Of a DNA stretch of 64,000 bases, positions 17,331 through 24,476 are shown piece by piece (the stretch's first letter is position 1; each line of letters opens with the position of its first letter). The stretch is from Candidatus Melainabacteria bacterium. GTDB taxonomy: Bacteria > Cyanobacteriota > Vampirovibrionia > Obscuribacterales > Obscuribacteraceae. Where the stretch lies: the NCBI GenBank assembly GCA_003153555.1, contig PLZS01000099.1, positions 141,084 to 205,083 of the forward strand, given 5' to 3'. The translations under genes were made by a program, and so were the position numbers. The notes under the pieces are model-generated. The model was not told where the DNA came from. It made no database searches and worked only from the letters and a program-made list of their open reading frames with translations.

Positions 17331-17432
17331 CTAGATCAACTCGCCTTCGGGACAGATGTCCTTCATCGCTCTCATGAATTCGGCGTTTTCGTCCGCACCG
17401 GGGATCAGGCGAATTTCACTGCCGGTCCTCAT
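17331..17432 (-). CDS. Small ORF, 33 aa
   Basis: ATG at 17432 with a GAGAG stretch about 6 bases upstream. It encodes a 33-residue product starting MRTGSEIRLIPG and ending KDICPEGELI, with a single Cys. A clean hairpin terminator follows directly, so it looks like a complete small transcription unit. Its last 11 codons and terminator recur at 14972-15034 after the M3 peptidase, with 36 bp of the middle missing. No family is recognised. Confidence 0.5.
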   Translation of the reverse strand: MRTGSEIRLIPGADENAEFMRAMKDICPEGELI

Positions 17433-17448
17433 GTGATTCTCTCAACTG

Positions 17449-17512
17449 CGCTATTACTCCTACTCATCAGGAGTCCTTCCAGATGACCATAAGTCACAAG
17501 GGAAGACTCGAA
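17449..17512 (-). repeat. Structured intergenic repeat, copy 1
   Basis: About 64 bp that recur at 27129-27191. On the minus strand it folds as nested stems (GAGTC/TTCC with GAAGG, and GTGACT/GGTCAT). Both copies lie upstream of a minus-strand gene, here the 33-aa ORF. Either a 5'-leader structure or a REP-like element. Confidence 0.5.
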
Positions 17513-17515
17513 CTG

Positions 17516-17926
17516 TCAGCCCAGAATCCACGCCGGAATCGATGAGAACCAGAGCGGAATCACGGCGGCGAGGACATAACCAACGCCACAGATGGAGACC
17601 AAAGAGATTCCCCAAATGGGATGACGGCGAAACGCAAAGAACGCGGAGCCGAGGCAGAGCAGTTCGAAAATAGCAAGCTGCAGCCAGACCTCCAGAGGAA
17701 CGGTCAGTCCCTCAAAACGAAAGAGGTCGGTCGAGCCAACCGACATCCAATAGTCGTAAGTTCCCGTGATGTTGGCGTCCTTGTACCTGGCAAATTCCGC
17801 CACTAACACCAAGGAACCCACGCCAAGGACCATTATCCACGCCATGTGGACTAGGTCCTCCCAACGAGAGGAAGTCGTCGTCTGACCAGACGCTATCGTT
17901 GCTGCGGATTTGTTTGTTGTAGCCAT
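17516..17926 (-). CDS. Three-helix membrane protein, unknown
   Basis: 136 aa from the ATG at 17926 (GGAAAGAAGAG upstream). After a Thr/Ser-rich cytoplasmic N-terminus there are hydrophobic segments at about residues 27-47, 76-96 and 105-130 (VHMAWIMVLGVGSLVLV; LEVWLQLAIFELLCLGSAFF; ISLVSICGVGYVLAAVIPLW). No motif indicates a function. The starting codons ATGGCTACAACA resemble those of the 41-aa peptide gene at 22162. Confidence 0.65.
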   Translation of the reverse strand: MATTNKSAATIASGQTTTSSRWEDLVHMAWIMVLGVGSLVLVAEFARYKDANITGTYDYWMSVGSTDLFRFEGLTVPLEVWLQLAIFELLCLGSAFFAFRRHPIWGISLVSICGVGYVLAAVIPLWFSSIPAWILG

Positions 17927-17998
17927 CTCTTCTTTCCATTCCTGGTTGGCGGAGAACCTCATAATTGACAGAGGCATTCCGATTGTTTAAGTTGGTGG

Positions 17999-18024
17999 AA
18001 GTGCCACTGCTAGCAGTGGCACTT
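17999..18024. repeat. Perfect 12-bp hairpin, GGCACC family
   Basis: AAGTGCCACTGC / GCAGTGGCACTT with a 2-base centre, followed on the plus strand by CTTTT. It separates the membrane-protein gene from the frameshifted gene at 18045 and may be bidirectional. Confidence 0.55.
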
Positions 18025-18044
18025 CTTTTCCTGTTGCAGGCTGG

Positions 18045-18280
18045 CTAGTCCGACAAGATCAAGCGCATTTCGAGGACGTCGAGAGATTCCTTGGGAAACT
18101 CGTGTGTGGTCGAGAATGTGTAGAACGACAAGTGCTTGTCGGCTTGGACGTACTGCTGACGTCGAGGCGAACGTTTGGATGGGCGGAATACGGCTCCAGA
18201 GGGCCGAAGAAGAATACCGAGGCAGCATTGCTCATAGCCTCTGGCAAGGTCTCGGTGAAGTAAGTGATCGGTTTCCCCAT
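18045..18280 (-). pseudogene. Frameshifted small gene sharing its tail with the 96-aa gene at 21375
   Basis: The ATG at 18280 has AGGA 7 bases upstream and opens MGKPITYFTETLPEAMSNAA. In that frame it ends at 18059 with a nonsense-looking Ser/Thr tail. In the next frame the same DNA encodes FSTTHEFPKESLDVLEMRL, almost identical to the C-terminus of the 96-aa protein at 21375-21665, with a stop at 18045. The best reading is a 1-2 base indel near 18170. The shared ~90 bp is nearly identical at the DNA level, pointing to recent duplication or gene conversion. Confidence 0.5.
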
Positions 18281-18341
18281 GGAATGTTCCTTTCGTGTTT
18301 TGACGGTTGTTGCCATCAGCCATGGTGACGAGCATTGGTTA

Positions 18342-18367
18342 AGCTTTCGGATTTGCACCCGAAAGCT
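18342..18367 (-). repeat. Hairpin with GTGCAAAT loop, copy 1
   Basis: AGCTTTCGG-GTGCAAAT-CCGAAAGCT on the minus strand, perfect 9-bp stem. The same element occurs at 21960-21986 and, truncated, at 22165-22183; each precedes a small gene. Confidence 0.6.
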
Positions 18368-18418
18368 CTTGTCGACATCCTTCGCTTGTATCACAGGATC
18401 CGATGCGATGTGCGATGC

Positions 18419-19045
18419 TTACACTTCGGCTTCCGCTTCGAGCTCGCAGCGGCGCTCATCGCGAGCGACGATGATGCGTTCGCGCAGGCGCGGCAAGTTG
18501 CTGTTGGTGGGGTCGCTTTTGAGCAGCCGCACCGCTTCGTCGTAGTGCTCACAAGCCTGTTGCCATTGGTGGAGCATGAACGCGCAATCGCCCTTTAAGA
18601 GAGCGACAACGGCTGGCAAGCCCAGTTTTTCGGCGGTCTCAATTTGACCGTTATAAACCAACTCCACCTTTGGCCTAACGTTTGAGGACATGAGTGCATA
18701 CTCGCAATACTCGCACTTGATCACAAGAGCATGCTTTTCCAACAGGCGCAGCGTGTGCGCATGCCCATGGCCAAGCACGTCAACAGCGATTTCAACTGCG
18801 TCGATGAGATGGCTGCGGGCAAGAGTATAGTTGCCCTTGAGCCGTTCAATCTTGGCTCGCCATTTCAGACAGATCACCTCGATCGGGTGATTGAGCGGCG
18901 CAAGCAGAAGGGCTTCTTTCAACAGCCCATCAGCCTCGTCGTATCGGCTGTCATCCAAGCCTTCGATAATTTCGTGAGCCTCGTCCATAAGAAGCTTTAT
19001 TCCCGCGCTCGGAGCGACGATTTGAGCAGTGCTACTTGTCACCAT
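18419..19045 (-). CDS. TPR-like protein, 208 aa (paralog 1)
   Basis: GGAG lies 7 bases before the ATG. The sequence is alpha-helical with TPR-type spacing (DEADGLLKEALLLAPLNHP; YTLARSHLIDAVEIAVDVLG; QQACEHYDEAVRLLK), suggesting a protein-binding solenoid. It is a clear paralog of the 208-aa protein at 22234-22860: same length, same start (MVTSST), about 60-65% identical by eye. Both sit downstream of EamA sequence, intact in the other copy and decayed here. Confidence 0.75.
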   Translation of the reverse strand: MVTSSTAQIVAPSAGIKLLMDEAHEIIEGLDDSRYDEADGLLKEALLLAPLNHPIEVICLKWRAKIERLKGNYTLARSHLIDAVEIAVDVLGHGHAHTLRLLEKHALVIKCEYCEYALMSSNVRPKVELVYNGQIETAEKLGLPAVVALLKGDCAFMLHQWQQACEHYDEAVRLLKSDPTNSNLPRLRERIIVARDERRCELEAEAEV

Positions 19046-19075
19046 TGGTCTTCTCCTTCAGTACTGAGGGGTTTG

Positions 19076-19163
19076 CTAAATGACGGCAGGAATTGCAGCC
19101 GTTTTCTTTCAACGCGTGACAGGAAGGCGTTTGCTGTGTAAGTGCCCACCCACATCTGCGGCG
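19076..19163 (-). pseudogene. Remnant of an EamA transporter C-terminus
   Basis: On the minus strand the DNA encodes PPQMWVGTYTA, then after a deletion LPVTR-stop-KKTAAIPAV. These match the last residues of the EamA protein at 22889 (PQMWVVTYTA ... IPVVRWKKTAAISAAL). A tryptophan codon has become TGA and about 13 residues are lost. It lies in the same position relative to the TPR gene as the intact transporter in copy 2. Confidence 0.75.
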
Positions 19164-19204
19164 GCAATTGGTACCACGCATGACACCACGTCCAGGCTGC
19201 GTAC

Positions 19205-19230
19205 GGAACTGGCTTTCACGAGCCAGTTCC
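19205..19230. repeat. Perfect 10-bp hairpin
   Basis: GGAACTGGCT / AGCCAGTTCC with a 6-base loop, 20 bases after the stop of the 166-aa gene on the minus strand. Probable transcript end, without a T-run. Confidence 0.5.
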
Positions 19231-19248
19231 GCTTGCAGCCAAAATGCG

Positions 19249-19749
19249 TTACCACTCCTCCCGAATGACGGGAACGTAGGTGCCGTTGCGGATATCGCGT
19301 GCACGCTTGAGCTCGGCAATCGTCAGATGAACTCCGGTCTTGCGCTCCTCGGCGAGCACTTTCTGAATCGGCGTATCGGCCGGCAATCCGAGCTTGAGAG
19401 CGCGCGCCTTCCTGAGGGCCTCCCAAATGACTTCTTCTCCGTCGATGTGAAGCTTCCAGAAAGCATGCTCACGAAGGCTGCCGTCGCCTTTCCACAGGCC
19501 GTTCGATACATATTTGCGCAGGCTCTCTTCGTCCTTCCACACGCGCCCAGTGCGCTCGAAAGGTATTCCCAGCAAGTCAGCCAGGTAGGGCAGTTGCGAA
19601 AGTCGTGCCCACACCACACACTGGCTCTCAGAATCAGAGTCGCCCGCCGTCGCCGCCGCGAGAATCGCCACTCTCGTATCATCGGTCAACGGGAGTCTAA
19701 CGCCAGCCTCGATTTCGAGGTGGCAGAAGTTTTCGTCTAAATTGCTCAT
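19249..19749 (-). CDS. Hypothetical protein, 166 aa
   Basis: AGGAG lies 6 bases before the ATG. A soluble, charged alpha/beta protein; residues 60-110 (LLGIPFERTGRVWKDEESLR, then FWKLHIDGEEVIWEALRKA) look like a compact domain, with a helical C-terminus. I do not recognise the family. It is located downstream of the aminotransferase with a 70-base gap, so cotranscription is likely. No counterpart remains in the second cassette copy. Confidence 0.65.
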   Translation of the reverse strand: MSNLDENFCHLEIEAGVRLPLTDDTRVAILAAATAGDSDSESQCVVWARLSQLPYLADLLGIPFERTGRVWKDEESLRKYVSNGLWKGDGSLREHAFWKLHIDGEEVIWEALRKARALKLGLPADTPIQKVLAEERKTGVHLTIAELKRARDIRNGTYVPVIREEW

Positions 19750-19819
19750 GTTCGTCTCCTAGAGCATGTTTGGGAACCCGCAGCCACACCTGATTTAAGC
19801 AAGTGAATGGACTGAGGAG

Positions 19820-21016
19820 TTAATTCTTGACCCGGGAGGCAAGCGCCAGAAGGCGCTCCCCAGCCAGATCAAGCATTTCTAGTGGCTTTGCAAAGCAGAA
19901 GCGCACCAAGTTCGTATTTTGTCCCGGTTGATAGAAAGCCGAGCCAGGCACCGCGATCACCTTGAGCACTTCGGCGAAATATTGCGCCAATTGCCTGTCA
20001 TCCTCAAAGCCGAAAGGCGAACAATCGGCGAAGAAGAAATATGAGCCCTGCGGGAGGAGGAAGTTGAAACCAGCCGCTTGCAGATGGCCAGCCAACCTGT
20101 CTCGCAGTGCCGTATGCTCGCTTACCAGATCGTCATAGAACTGAGGCGGCGACTCGAGCGCGCAAATGCCCGCATATTGGAAAGGCGTTGGCGCCGACAA
20201 GGTCAGGTAGTCGTGCACGCGCCTCAGAGCCTCGGTGTAGACCGCCGGAGCAATCACCCAACCGACGCGCCATCCCGTGACGTTGTAGGTCTTGGACAAT
20301 CCGGAACACGTAAACGTTCGCTCCTCCATGCCAGGAAGAGTTGAAAACATGACGTGGCGCCGACCGTCCCAAACCATGTGCTCGTATATTTCATCGCAGA
20401 TGGCCAAAGTTCCCCACTTCTGACACAAGCTAGCAATGAATTGCAGCTCATCCAGAGTGAAGACCCTGGATGTTGGATTGTTTGGGTTGTTGATGATGAT
20501 TGCCTTAGTTCTTTTGTTGAAGGCCCGCGCCAACTCAGAGCGATCAAAAGTCCAGTCCGGTTTCCTGAGCTGGACAAACTTTGGCACACCACCGGCGATG
20601 AGAATGTTGGGCCGATGATTTTCATAAAACGGCTCGAACATGATCACTTCATCGCCGGGATTGACCACAGTCAGCAGCGCCAGGTTGATACCTTCGCTGA
20701 CGCCGCATGTGACAGTTACTTCGGTCTCCCAATCGACTGGCAAACCGGAGCGCTGATACTTCTTAGCGATCGCCTGACGCAGGAGTGGATGCCCGAACGT
20801 ATCGCAATACTGATTGCGGTTGGCAGCAATTGCAGCGATCGCCTCGTCTTTGAACGCTTGCGGTGTGGGGAATCCAGACAGCCCCTGAGCCAGATTGACG
20901 ACATCGCCACAAGCGGTAGCGTCTGCCGCCAATTTCATGGCGCCACGAATAGTGGAGCTCGGAATGTCTCTCACGCGCTGGGACAACAACCGTTGCCCGG
21001 CATTGGGATTACGCAT
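19820..21016 (-). CDS. Class I/II PLP-dependent aminotransferase
   Basis: 398 aa, the normal length for fold-type I aminotransferases of the AspC/kynurenine-aminotransferase kind. The Schiff-base lysine is K242 in SGLSKTYNVTGWRVGW; IIINNPNNPTSR and ICDEIYEHMVWDG supply the pyridoxal-ring Asn and Asp/Tyr, and the carboxylate-binding Arg is in LVRFCFAKP. It transfers amino groups between an amino acid and a 2-oxo acid; specificity is unknown. GGAGG lies 6-8 bases before the ATG. The first ~41 codons are duplicated at 23977, where they are fused to a transporter. Confidence 0.9.
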   Translation of the reverse strand: MRNPNAGQRLLSQRVRDIPSSTIRGAMKLAADATACGDVVNLAQGLSGFPTPQAFKDEAIAAIAANRNQYCDTFGHPLLRQAIAKKYQRSGLPVDWETEVTVTCGVSEGINLALLTVVNPGDEVIMFEPFYENHRPNILIAGGVPKFVQLRKPDWTFDRSELARAFNKRTKAIIINNPNNPTSRVFTLDELQFIASLCQKWGTLAICDEIYEHMVWDGRRHVMFSTLPGMEERTFTCSGLSKTYNVTGWRVGWVIAPAVYTEALRRVHDYLTLSAPTPFQYAGICALESPPQFYDDLVSEHTALRDRLAGHLQAAGFNFLLPQGSYFFFADCSPFGFEDDRQLAQYFAEVLKVIAVPGSAFYQPGQNTNLVRFCFAKPLEMLDLAGERLLALASRVKN

Positions 21017-21081
21017 TGCACCCTCCTTGCTCTTGCTTCTACCGTAGGCAGCTTTTAGTGCCAGGTTACAGGTCAGGGCAC

Positions 21082-21339
21082 CTACGATCTGGTATCAGCA
21101 ATTTTGTGGAAACCGAAAAACGGAGGACACCGGTCAGGCAACAGCCAAGACGGGTAGAACAAAACCTCCCATTCCCTTGCAGCGAACTCCTCCGTGAGCG
21201 CGGCAACTTGTTTCGCATCAAGAGCGAGCATCAAAGCTTTGACTTCCTTGTCGACTATCAGTTGGCTGGGTTCCTGCTTGCCTTCGCAAGGCAGGCAGGC
21301 ATCGAACTTTGCTCGTAGCGCTGAGACTGCATCGGTCAT
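21082..21339 (-). CDS. Hypothetical protein, 85 aa (MTDAVSALRAKF family)
   Basis: The ATG at 21339 has AGGAG 7 bases upstream. Residues 1-50 are helical and charged; the C-terminus WEVLFYPSWLLPDRCPPFF is aromatic- and Pro-rich with a conserved RCPPFF. A frameshifted second copy lies at 24052-24361 and a third fragment directly after it, so the gene belongs to the duplicated cassette upstream of the aminotransferase. Function unknown. Confidence 0.65.
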   Translation of the reverse strand: MTDAVSALRAKFDACLPCEGKQEPSQLIVDKEVKALMLALDAKQVAALTEEFAAREWEVLFYPSWLLPDRCPPFFGFHKIADTRS

Positions 21340-21374
21340 AAGAGTTCTCCTTCTTGCTGGCAGTTGCAGGCTGG

Positions 21375-21665
21375 CTAGGCCGACAAGATCAAGCGTATTT
21401 CGAGGACGTCGAGAGATTCCTTGGGAAACTCGTGTGTGGTCGAGAATGTGCTGTAACAGACCAGACCGAACAAGTTCGCAATTGCGTCTTGAAGCGCGTA
21501 CTCCGATTCGAAGACCGGGCTGCCGCCGAAGTTCAACTTCATCCAACGCTGCGCCAGCAACAGATCCGTCTCTACGTTGGGCATATCGTCCCCGACCAAC
21601 GCGGTACGAAATTCCTCTCGTCCATCTGCGGCTTTGTTCTTGAGCACTGCAATTTGGATCTGCAT
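21375..21665 (-). CDS. Hypothetical protein, 96 aa
   Basis: GGAG lies 7 bases before the ATG. A small mixed alpha/beta protein starting MQIQIAVLKNKAADGREEF and ending FSTTHEFPKESLDVLEIRL. The last 25 residues are shared with the frameshifted gene at 18045. Function unknown; may be cotranscribed with the 85-aa gene (36-base gap). Confidence 0.6.
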   Translation of the reverse strand: MQIQIAVLKNKAADGREEFRTALVGDDMPNVETDLLLAQRWMKLNFGGSPVFESEYALQDAIANLFGLVCYSTFSTTHEFPKESLDVLEIRLILSA

Positions 21666-21749
21666 TTTTCTTCTCCGTGTTGTTCAGTCACACAGGGTAC
21701 GGGACCGTGGTCCCGCACCATTTTAATGACTCCCCATCACGCCCGATTG

Positions 21750-21893
21750 TCATCCGAGCTTCTTCACCAAGAGCATGACCACCGGGATCGCTATAAGCAG
21801 CGCTGTCATGATCTGGATTACGAACTGGTCGACAGCGAACATATTGTCATACTCATATTTCCGTGCGTACAGAAAGGTGCTCAGCTTTTTCAT
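21750..21893 (-). CDS. Small single-span membrane protein, 47 aa
   Basis: The ATG at 21893 is 6 bases after AGGAG. The product starts MKKLSTFLYARKYEYD and has one hydrophobic segment (FVIQIMTALLIAIPVVMLLV) before a KKLG end. This predicts a single transmembrane helix. Such small proteins often regulate membrane enzymes, but there is no direct evidence here. Confidence 0.55.
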   Translation of the reverse strand: MKKLSTFLYARKYEYDNMFAVDQFVIQIMTALLIAIPVVMLLVKKLG

Positions 21894-21959
21894 TTTCATC
21901 TCCTGTTGATTTCGAAGCACCGGTATTGGTGCCATTTGTTAGGTCCGAATTGAAGGTTG

Positions 21960-21986
21960 AGCTCTCAGATTTGCACCCGAAAGCTC
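21960..21986 (-). repeat. Hairpin with GTGCAAAT loop, copy 3
   Basis: GAGCTTTCGG-GTGCAAAT-CTGAGAGCTC on the minus strand. The G-to-A changes in the right arm keep wobble or compensatory pairing. It precedes the 47-aa membrane protein gene. Confidence 0.55.
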
Positions 21987-22036
21987 ACTCACTTTTTTAT
22001 GCTCGGTCCGTTATCAGGGCGTTTCCGCTCACTTGT

Positions 22037-22162
22037 TTACGCCGGAACGCCTAGGAAGAATCTTTCCGCGAGACGCTTCCACCATCCCTCGAGACGTTTC
22101 CACCATCCCGACTCCGACTTTGCCTTCCGCTCATCGACGGTCTTGACCTCAGTTGTTGCCAT
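22037..22162 (-). CDS. Possible 41-aa amphipathic Trp/Lys/Arg-rich peptide
   Basis: ATG at 22162 and TAA at 22037 give 41 aa. The centre has a tandem duplication, GWWKRLEGWWKRLAERFF, which would form a strongly amphipathic cationic helix with paired tryptophans. The duplication is also visible in DNA (GGATGGTGGAA(A/G)CGTCTCG twice). No good ribosome site is seen; the start falls right after a truncated copy of the GTGCAAAT hairpin. Membrane-active or partner-binding peptide is a guess. Confidence 0.4.
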   Translation of the reverse strand: MATTEVKTVDERKAKSESGWWKRLEGWWKRLAERFFLGVPA

Positions 22163-22164
22163 CG

Positions 22165-22183
22165 CGGATTTGCACCCGAAAGC
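22165..22183 (-). repeat. Truncated GTGCAAAT hairpin, copy 2
   Basis: GCTTTCGG-GTGCAAAT-CCG on the minus strand; the right arm is cut off and replaced by the start of the 41-aa ORF. Confidence 0.5.
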
Positions 22184-22233
22184 ACTTGTCGATATCCGTC
22201 GCTATTCACAGGTTCCGTAGCGATAAGCGATGC

Positions 22234-22860
22234 TTACGTTCCGGCTTCCGTCTCGAGCTCGCAGGTGCGCTCATAGCCAGCGATGCTGATGCGTTCGCTC
22301 AGGCGCGGCCAGTTGCTGTTGGTCTGGTCGCTTTCGAGGTAGAGCCTCGCTTCGTCGTATTGCTCACAAGCCTGCTGCCATCGTTCGAGCACGAACGCGC
22401 AATCGCCCTTCAAGAGAGCGACAACGGCTCGCAAGCCCAGTTTTTCGGCGATCTTAATTTGACCGTCATAAAACAACTCCACCGCCGGCCCAAAGTCCGA
22501 GGCACTGAGCTTGGGAGAAACCTCGCCCTTGATCACAAGAGCAAATCTTTCCAACAGGCGCAGCATGTCCGCATGTTCATGGCCAAGCAATTCAACAGCG
22601 ATTTCAGCAGCGTCGGTCAGATGCTTGCAGGCAAGAGCATAGTTGCCTTCCAGCCGAGCAATCTTGGCCCGCAATTTGAAGCTGATCACCTCGATCGGGT
22701 GATTGAGCGGCGCAAGCAGAAAGGCTTGGTGCAACATCCAATCAGCCTCGTCGTATCGGCTCTTATTCAAGCCTTCGATGATTTGGTGAGCCTCGAATAG
22801 AAGACTCCCGATTTCGGCGGCTCTCGGAGCGTCGATTTGAGTAGTGCTACTTGTCACCAT
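22234..22860 (-). CDS. TPR-like protein, 208 aa (paralog 2)
   Basis: GGAG lies 7-8 bases before the ATG. A helical repeat protein of the same length and layout as the protein at 18419-19045; conserved stretches include YDEADxxLxxAxLLAPLNHPIEVI and VVALLKGDCAF. The paralogs differ most at residues 110-125, where the other copy has extra cysteines. It follows the EamA gene by 28 bases, so the two are probably cotranscribed. Confidence 0.75.
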   Translation of the reverse strand: MVTSSTTQIDAPRAAEIGSLLFEAHQIIEGLNKSRYDEADWMLHQAFLLAPLNHPIEVISFKLRAKIARLEGNYALACKHLTDAAEIAVELLGHEHADMLRLLERFALVIKGEVSPKLSASDFGPAVELFYDGQIKIAEKLGLRAVVALLKGDCAFVLERWQQACEQYDEARLYLESDQTNSNWPRLSERISIAGYERTCELETEAGT

Positions 22861-22888
22861 TGTTCTTCTCCTTCAGTACCGAGGTTTG

Positions 22889-23977
22889 CTATAACGCTGC
22901 AGAAATTGCAGCCGTTTTCTTCCAACGCACGACAGGAACGATACTGGCCAGCACGATCGAAGCCCCAATGAAGGTGCTTGCTGTGTAAGTGACCACCCAC
23001 ATCTGCGGCTGCTCCAGGAACCAATCGATGGTGATAGCCACGAGCGGTTCGGCAAACAGAAGCGTCGTTACAATAGCGATGGACACCTTCTTCGAAAGAA
23101 ACACGTAAAGAGCAAATGCTCCCAACGTGGTGAACGCCGCCTGATAGAACAGCGCGATTACAGGCTTCCACGCCAAGGTATGCAAAAGCTGCGTATGCAG
23201 CAACGCACCTATGGCAAGATGATCTAGCTGCGGATCGGCGTCAACAAACGCGTAGCCGGTAAGCAAAACCGCTGCGGTGGATATCATCACCGTAGTGGCC
23301 GTGAATACATCGTCGCCTTGACGCTGCTTCCTCAGCACAATATTTGCCACCCCATAGAAAAACGTGCCCACGAGCATCAAAACGAGCCCGGTCACCTGGT
23401 CCAGTGAAACCTGCATTTTGTCCTGGAAGACAATTGTTACGCCGACGATAGCGCAAACTGTTCCCAATACAGATTTCCACTGCAACTTTTCTATGCCCAA
23501 GGCAGCGCCCAGGCCAAGCATGACAATCGATGCCATAGTCTGAATTGTCGCTGCCAACCCACCTGGAATAGTCTTCTCCGCCATGTAGAGAAGAACATAG
23601 AAGAGGGCGATTGGCACTGCCGCAGCCGCGTTCACGCGCAGCAGGTATCCGTTCAGAGACGGTCCGCGTTTAGTGATTGCGCAGATGATTATGGCTGCAA
23701 ACGCAGCCAGATCAAAGCGCAAGGCGACGGCCGTAACTGGTGTAAAGCCACCGTCAGAAAAAGTGGCACGATTGGCAAACCACGACGAGCCCCATAGGAC
23801 CGCCACAGCAAACCAGGCTAAAGCAAGCCATATATCTTCCTTTCCTGCCTTCGCAGCCAGATTGACGACATCTCCACAGGCGTCTGCCGCCAATATCATG
23901 GCGCCACGAACAGTGGAGCTCGGAATGTCTCTCAAGCGCTGGGACAACAACCGTTGTCCGGCAATGGGATCACGCAT
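22889..23977 (-). CDS. EamA/DMT-family transporter with an aminotransferase-derived N-terminus
   Basis: 362 aa from the ATG at 23977 (GGAGG 6 bases upstream). Residues 1-41 (from MRDPIAGQRLLSQRL to GDVVNLA) are a ~90% copy of the N-terminus of the aminotransferase at 19820-21016. From about residue 42 the protein is an EamA-type drug/metabolite transporter: two EamA halves with about ten hydrophobic helices, beginning KEDIWLALAWFAVAVLWGSSW. The ribosome site and start codon are borrowed from the aminotransferase. This looks like a deletion joining two neighbouring genes. EamA proteins export amino acids and metabolites; whether the soluble N-terminal tail is tolerated is unknown. Confidence 0.85.
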   Translation of the reverse strand: MRDPIAGQRLLSQRLRDIPSSTVRGAMILAADACGDVVNLAAKAGKEDIWLALAWFAVAVLWGSSWFANRATFSDGGFTPVTAVALRFDLAAFAAIIICAITKRGPSLNGYLLRVNAAAAVPIALFYVLLYMAEKTIPGGLAATIQTMASIVMLGLGAALGIEKLQWKSVLGTVCAIVGVTIVFQDKMQVSLDQVTGLVLMLVGTFFYGVANIVLRKQRQGDDVFTATTVMISTAAVLLTGYAFVDADPQLDHLAIGALLHTQLLHTLAWKPVIALFYQAAFTTLGAFALYVFLSKKVSIAIVTTLLFAEPLVAITIDWFLEQPQMWVVTYTASTFIGASIVLASIVPVVRWKKTAAISAAL

Positions 23978-24051
23978 TGCATCCTCCGTTCTCTGGTTCG
24001 ATGTTGGCACATCAAGAGCGTCCACTAACGCTTCGACTTCCTTGTCGACTA

Positions 24052-24361
24052 TCAGTTAGTCGGGCTTTGACTTGCCTTCCAAGAGCAGGCTTCGAACGCT
24101 GCTCCTAGCCCATGGACTCCGTCGGTCACCTTGTGGAAACTGAAAAACGGAGGACACTGGTCCATGATCCCAGGCGGATAGAACCGAATCTTCCATCCCT
24201 TTGTTTTGAACTCCTCCTTGAGCGCGGTCTCTTGTTCCTGGTCAAGAGCCTATCAAGGCTGTGACTTCCTCGTCGACCATCAGTAGCTTGGGTTTCGGCT
24301 TGCCTTCACAGGGTAGGCAGGCTTCGAACTTTGCTCGAAGCGCAGAAACTGCGTCGGTCAT
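24052..24361 (-). pseudogene. Frameshifted copy of the 85-aa MTDAVSALRAKF gene plus a partial third copy
   Basis: The ATG at 24361 keeps its AGGAG and reads MTDAVSALRAKFEACLPC before a premature TGA at 24242. In the next frame the rest continues (LDQEQETALKEEFKTKGW ... CPPFFSFHKVTDG), matching the intact gene at 21082. It then runs into another partial repeat (AAFEAC and, in a third frame, LIVDKEVEALVDALD) extending toward 24002. At least one indel and two partial duplications are present. Confidence 0.7.
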
Positions 24362-24380
24362 AAGAGTTCTCCTTCTTGCT

Positions 24381-24410
24381 GGCACCATTTGGTGATTTAT
24401 CACCAGTGCC
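24381..24410. repeat. Nested palindrome
   Basis: Outer arms GGCAC/GTGCC and inner arms TGGTGAT/ATCACCA around a 2-base centre. It lies just upstream of the broken 85-aa gene copy. Confidence 0.5.
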
Positions 24411-24425
24411 ACTAGGTTGCAGAAT

Positions 24426-24453
24426 TAGCACTCGTCTTCGCAGTCGAGTGCTA
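24426..24453. repeat. Perfect 9-bp hairpin
   Basis: TAGCACTCG / CGAGTGCTA with a 10-base loop, about 25 bases after the stop of the 59-aa membrane-protein gene on the minus strand. Probably the end of that transcript. Confidence 0.5.
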
Positions 24454-24476
24454 GTTAGCTTGCACTGTCGGTGGTA

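Noticed and set aside
21354..21953. 199-codon frame on the plus strand
   Set aside because: Antisense across three minus-strand genes with good ribosome sites and shared repeats; no start signal.
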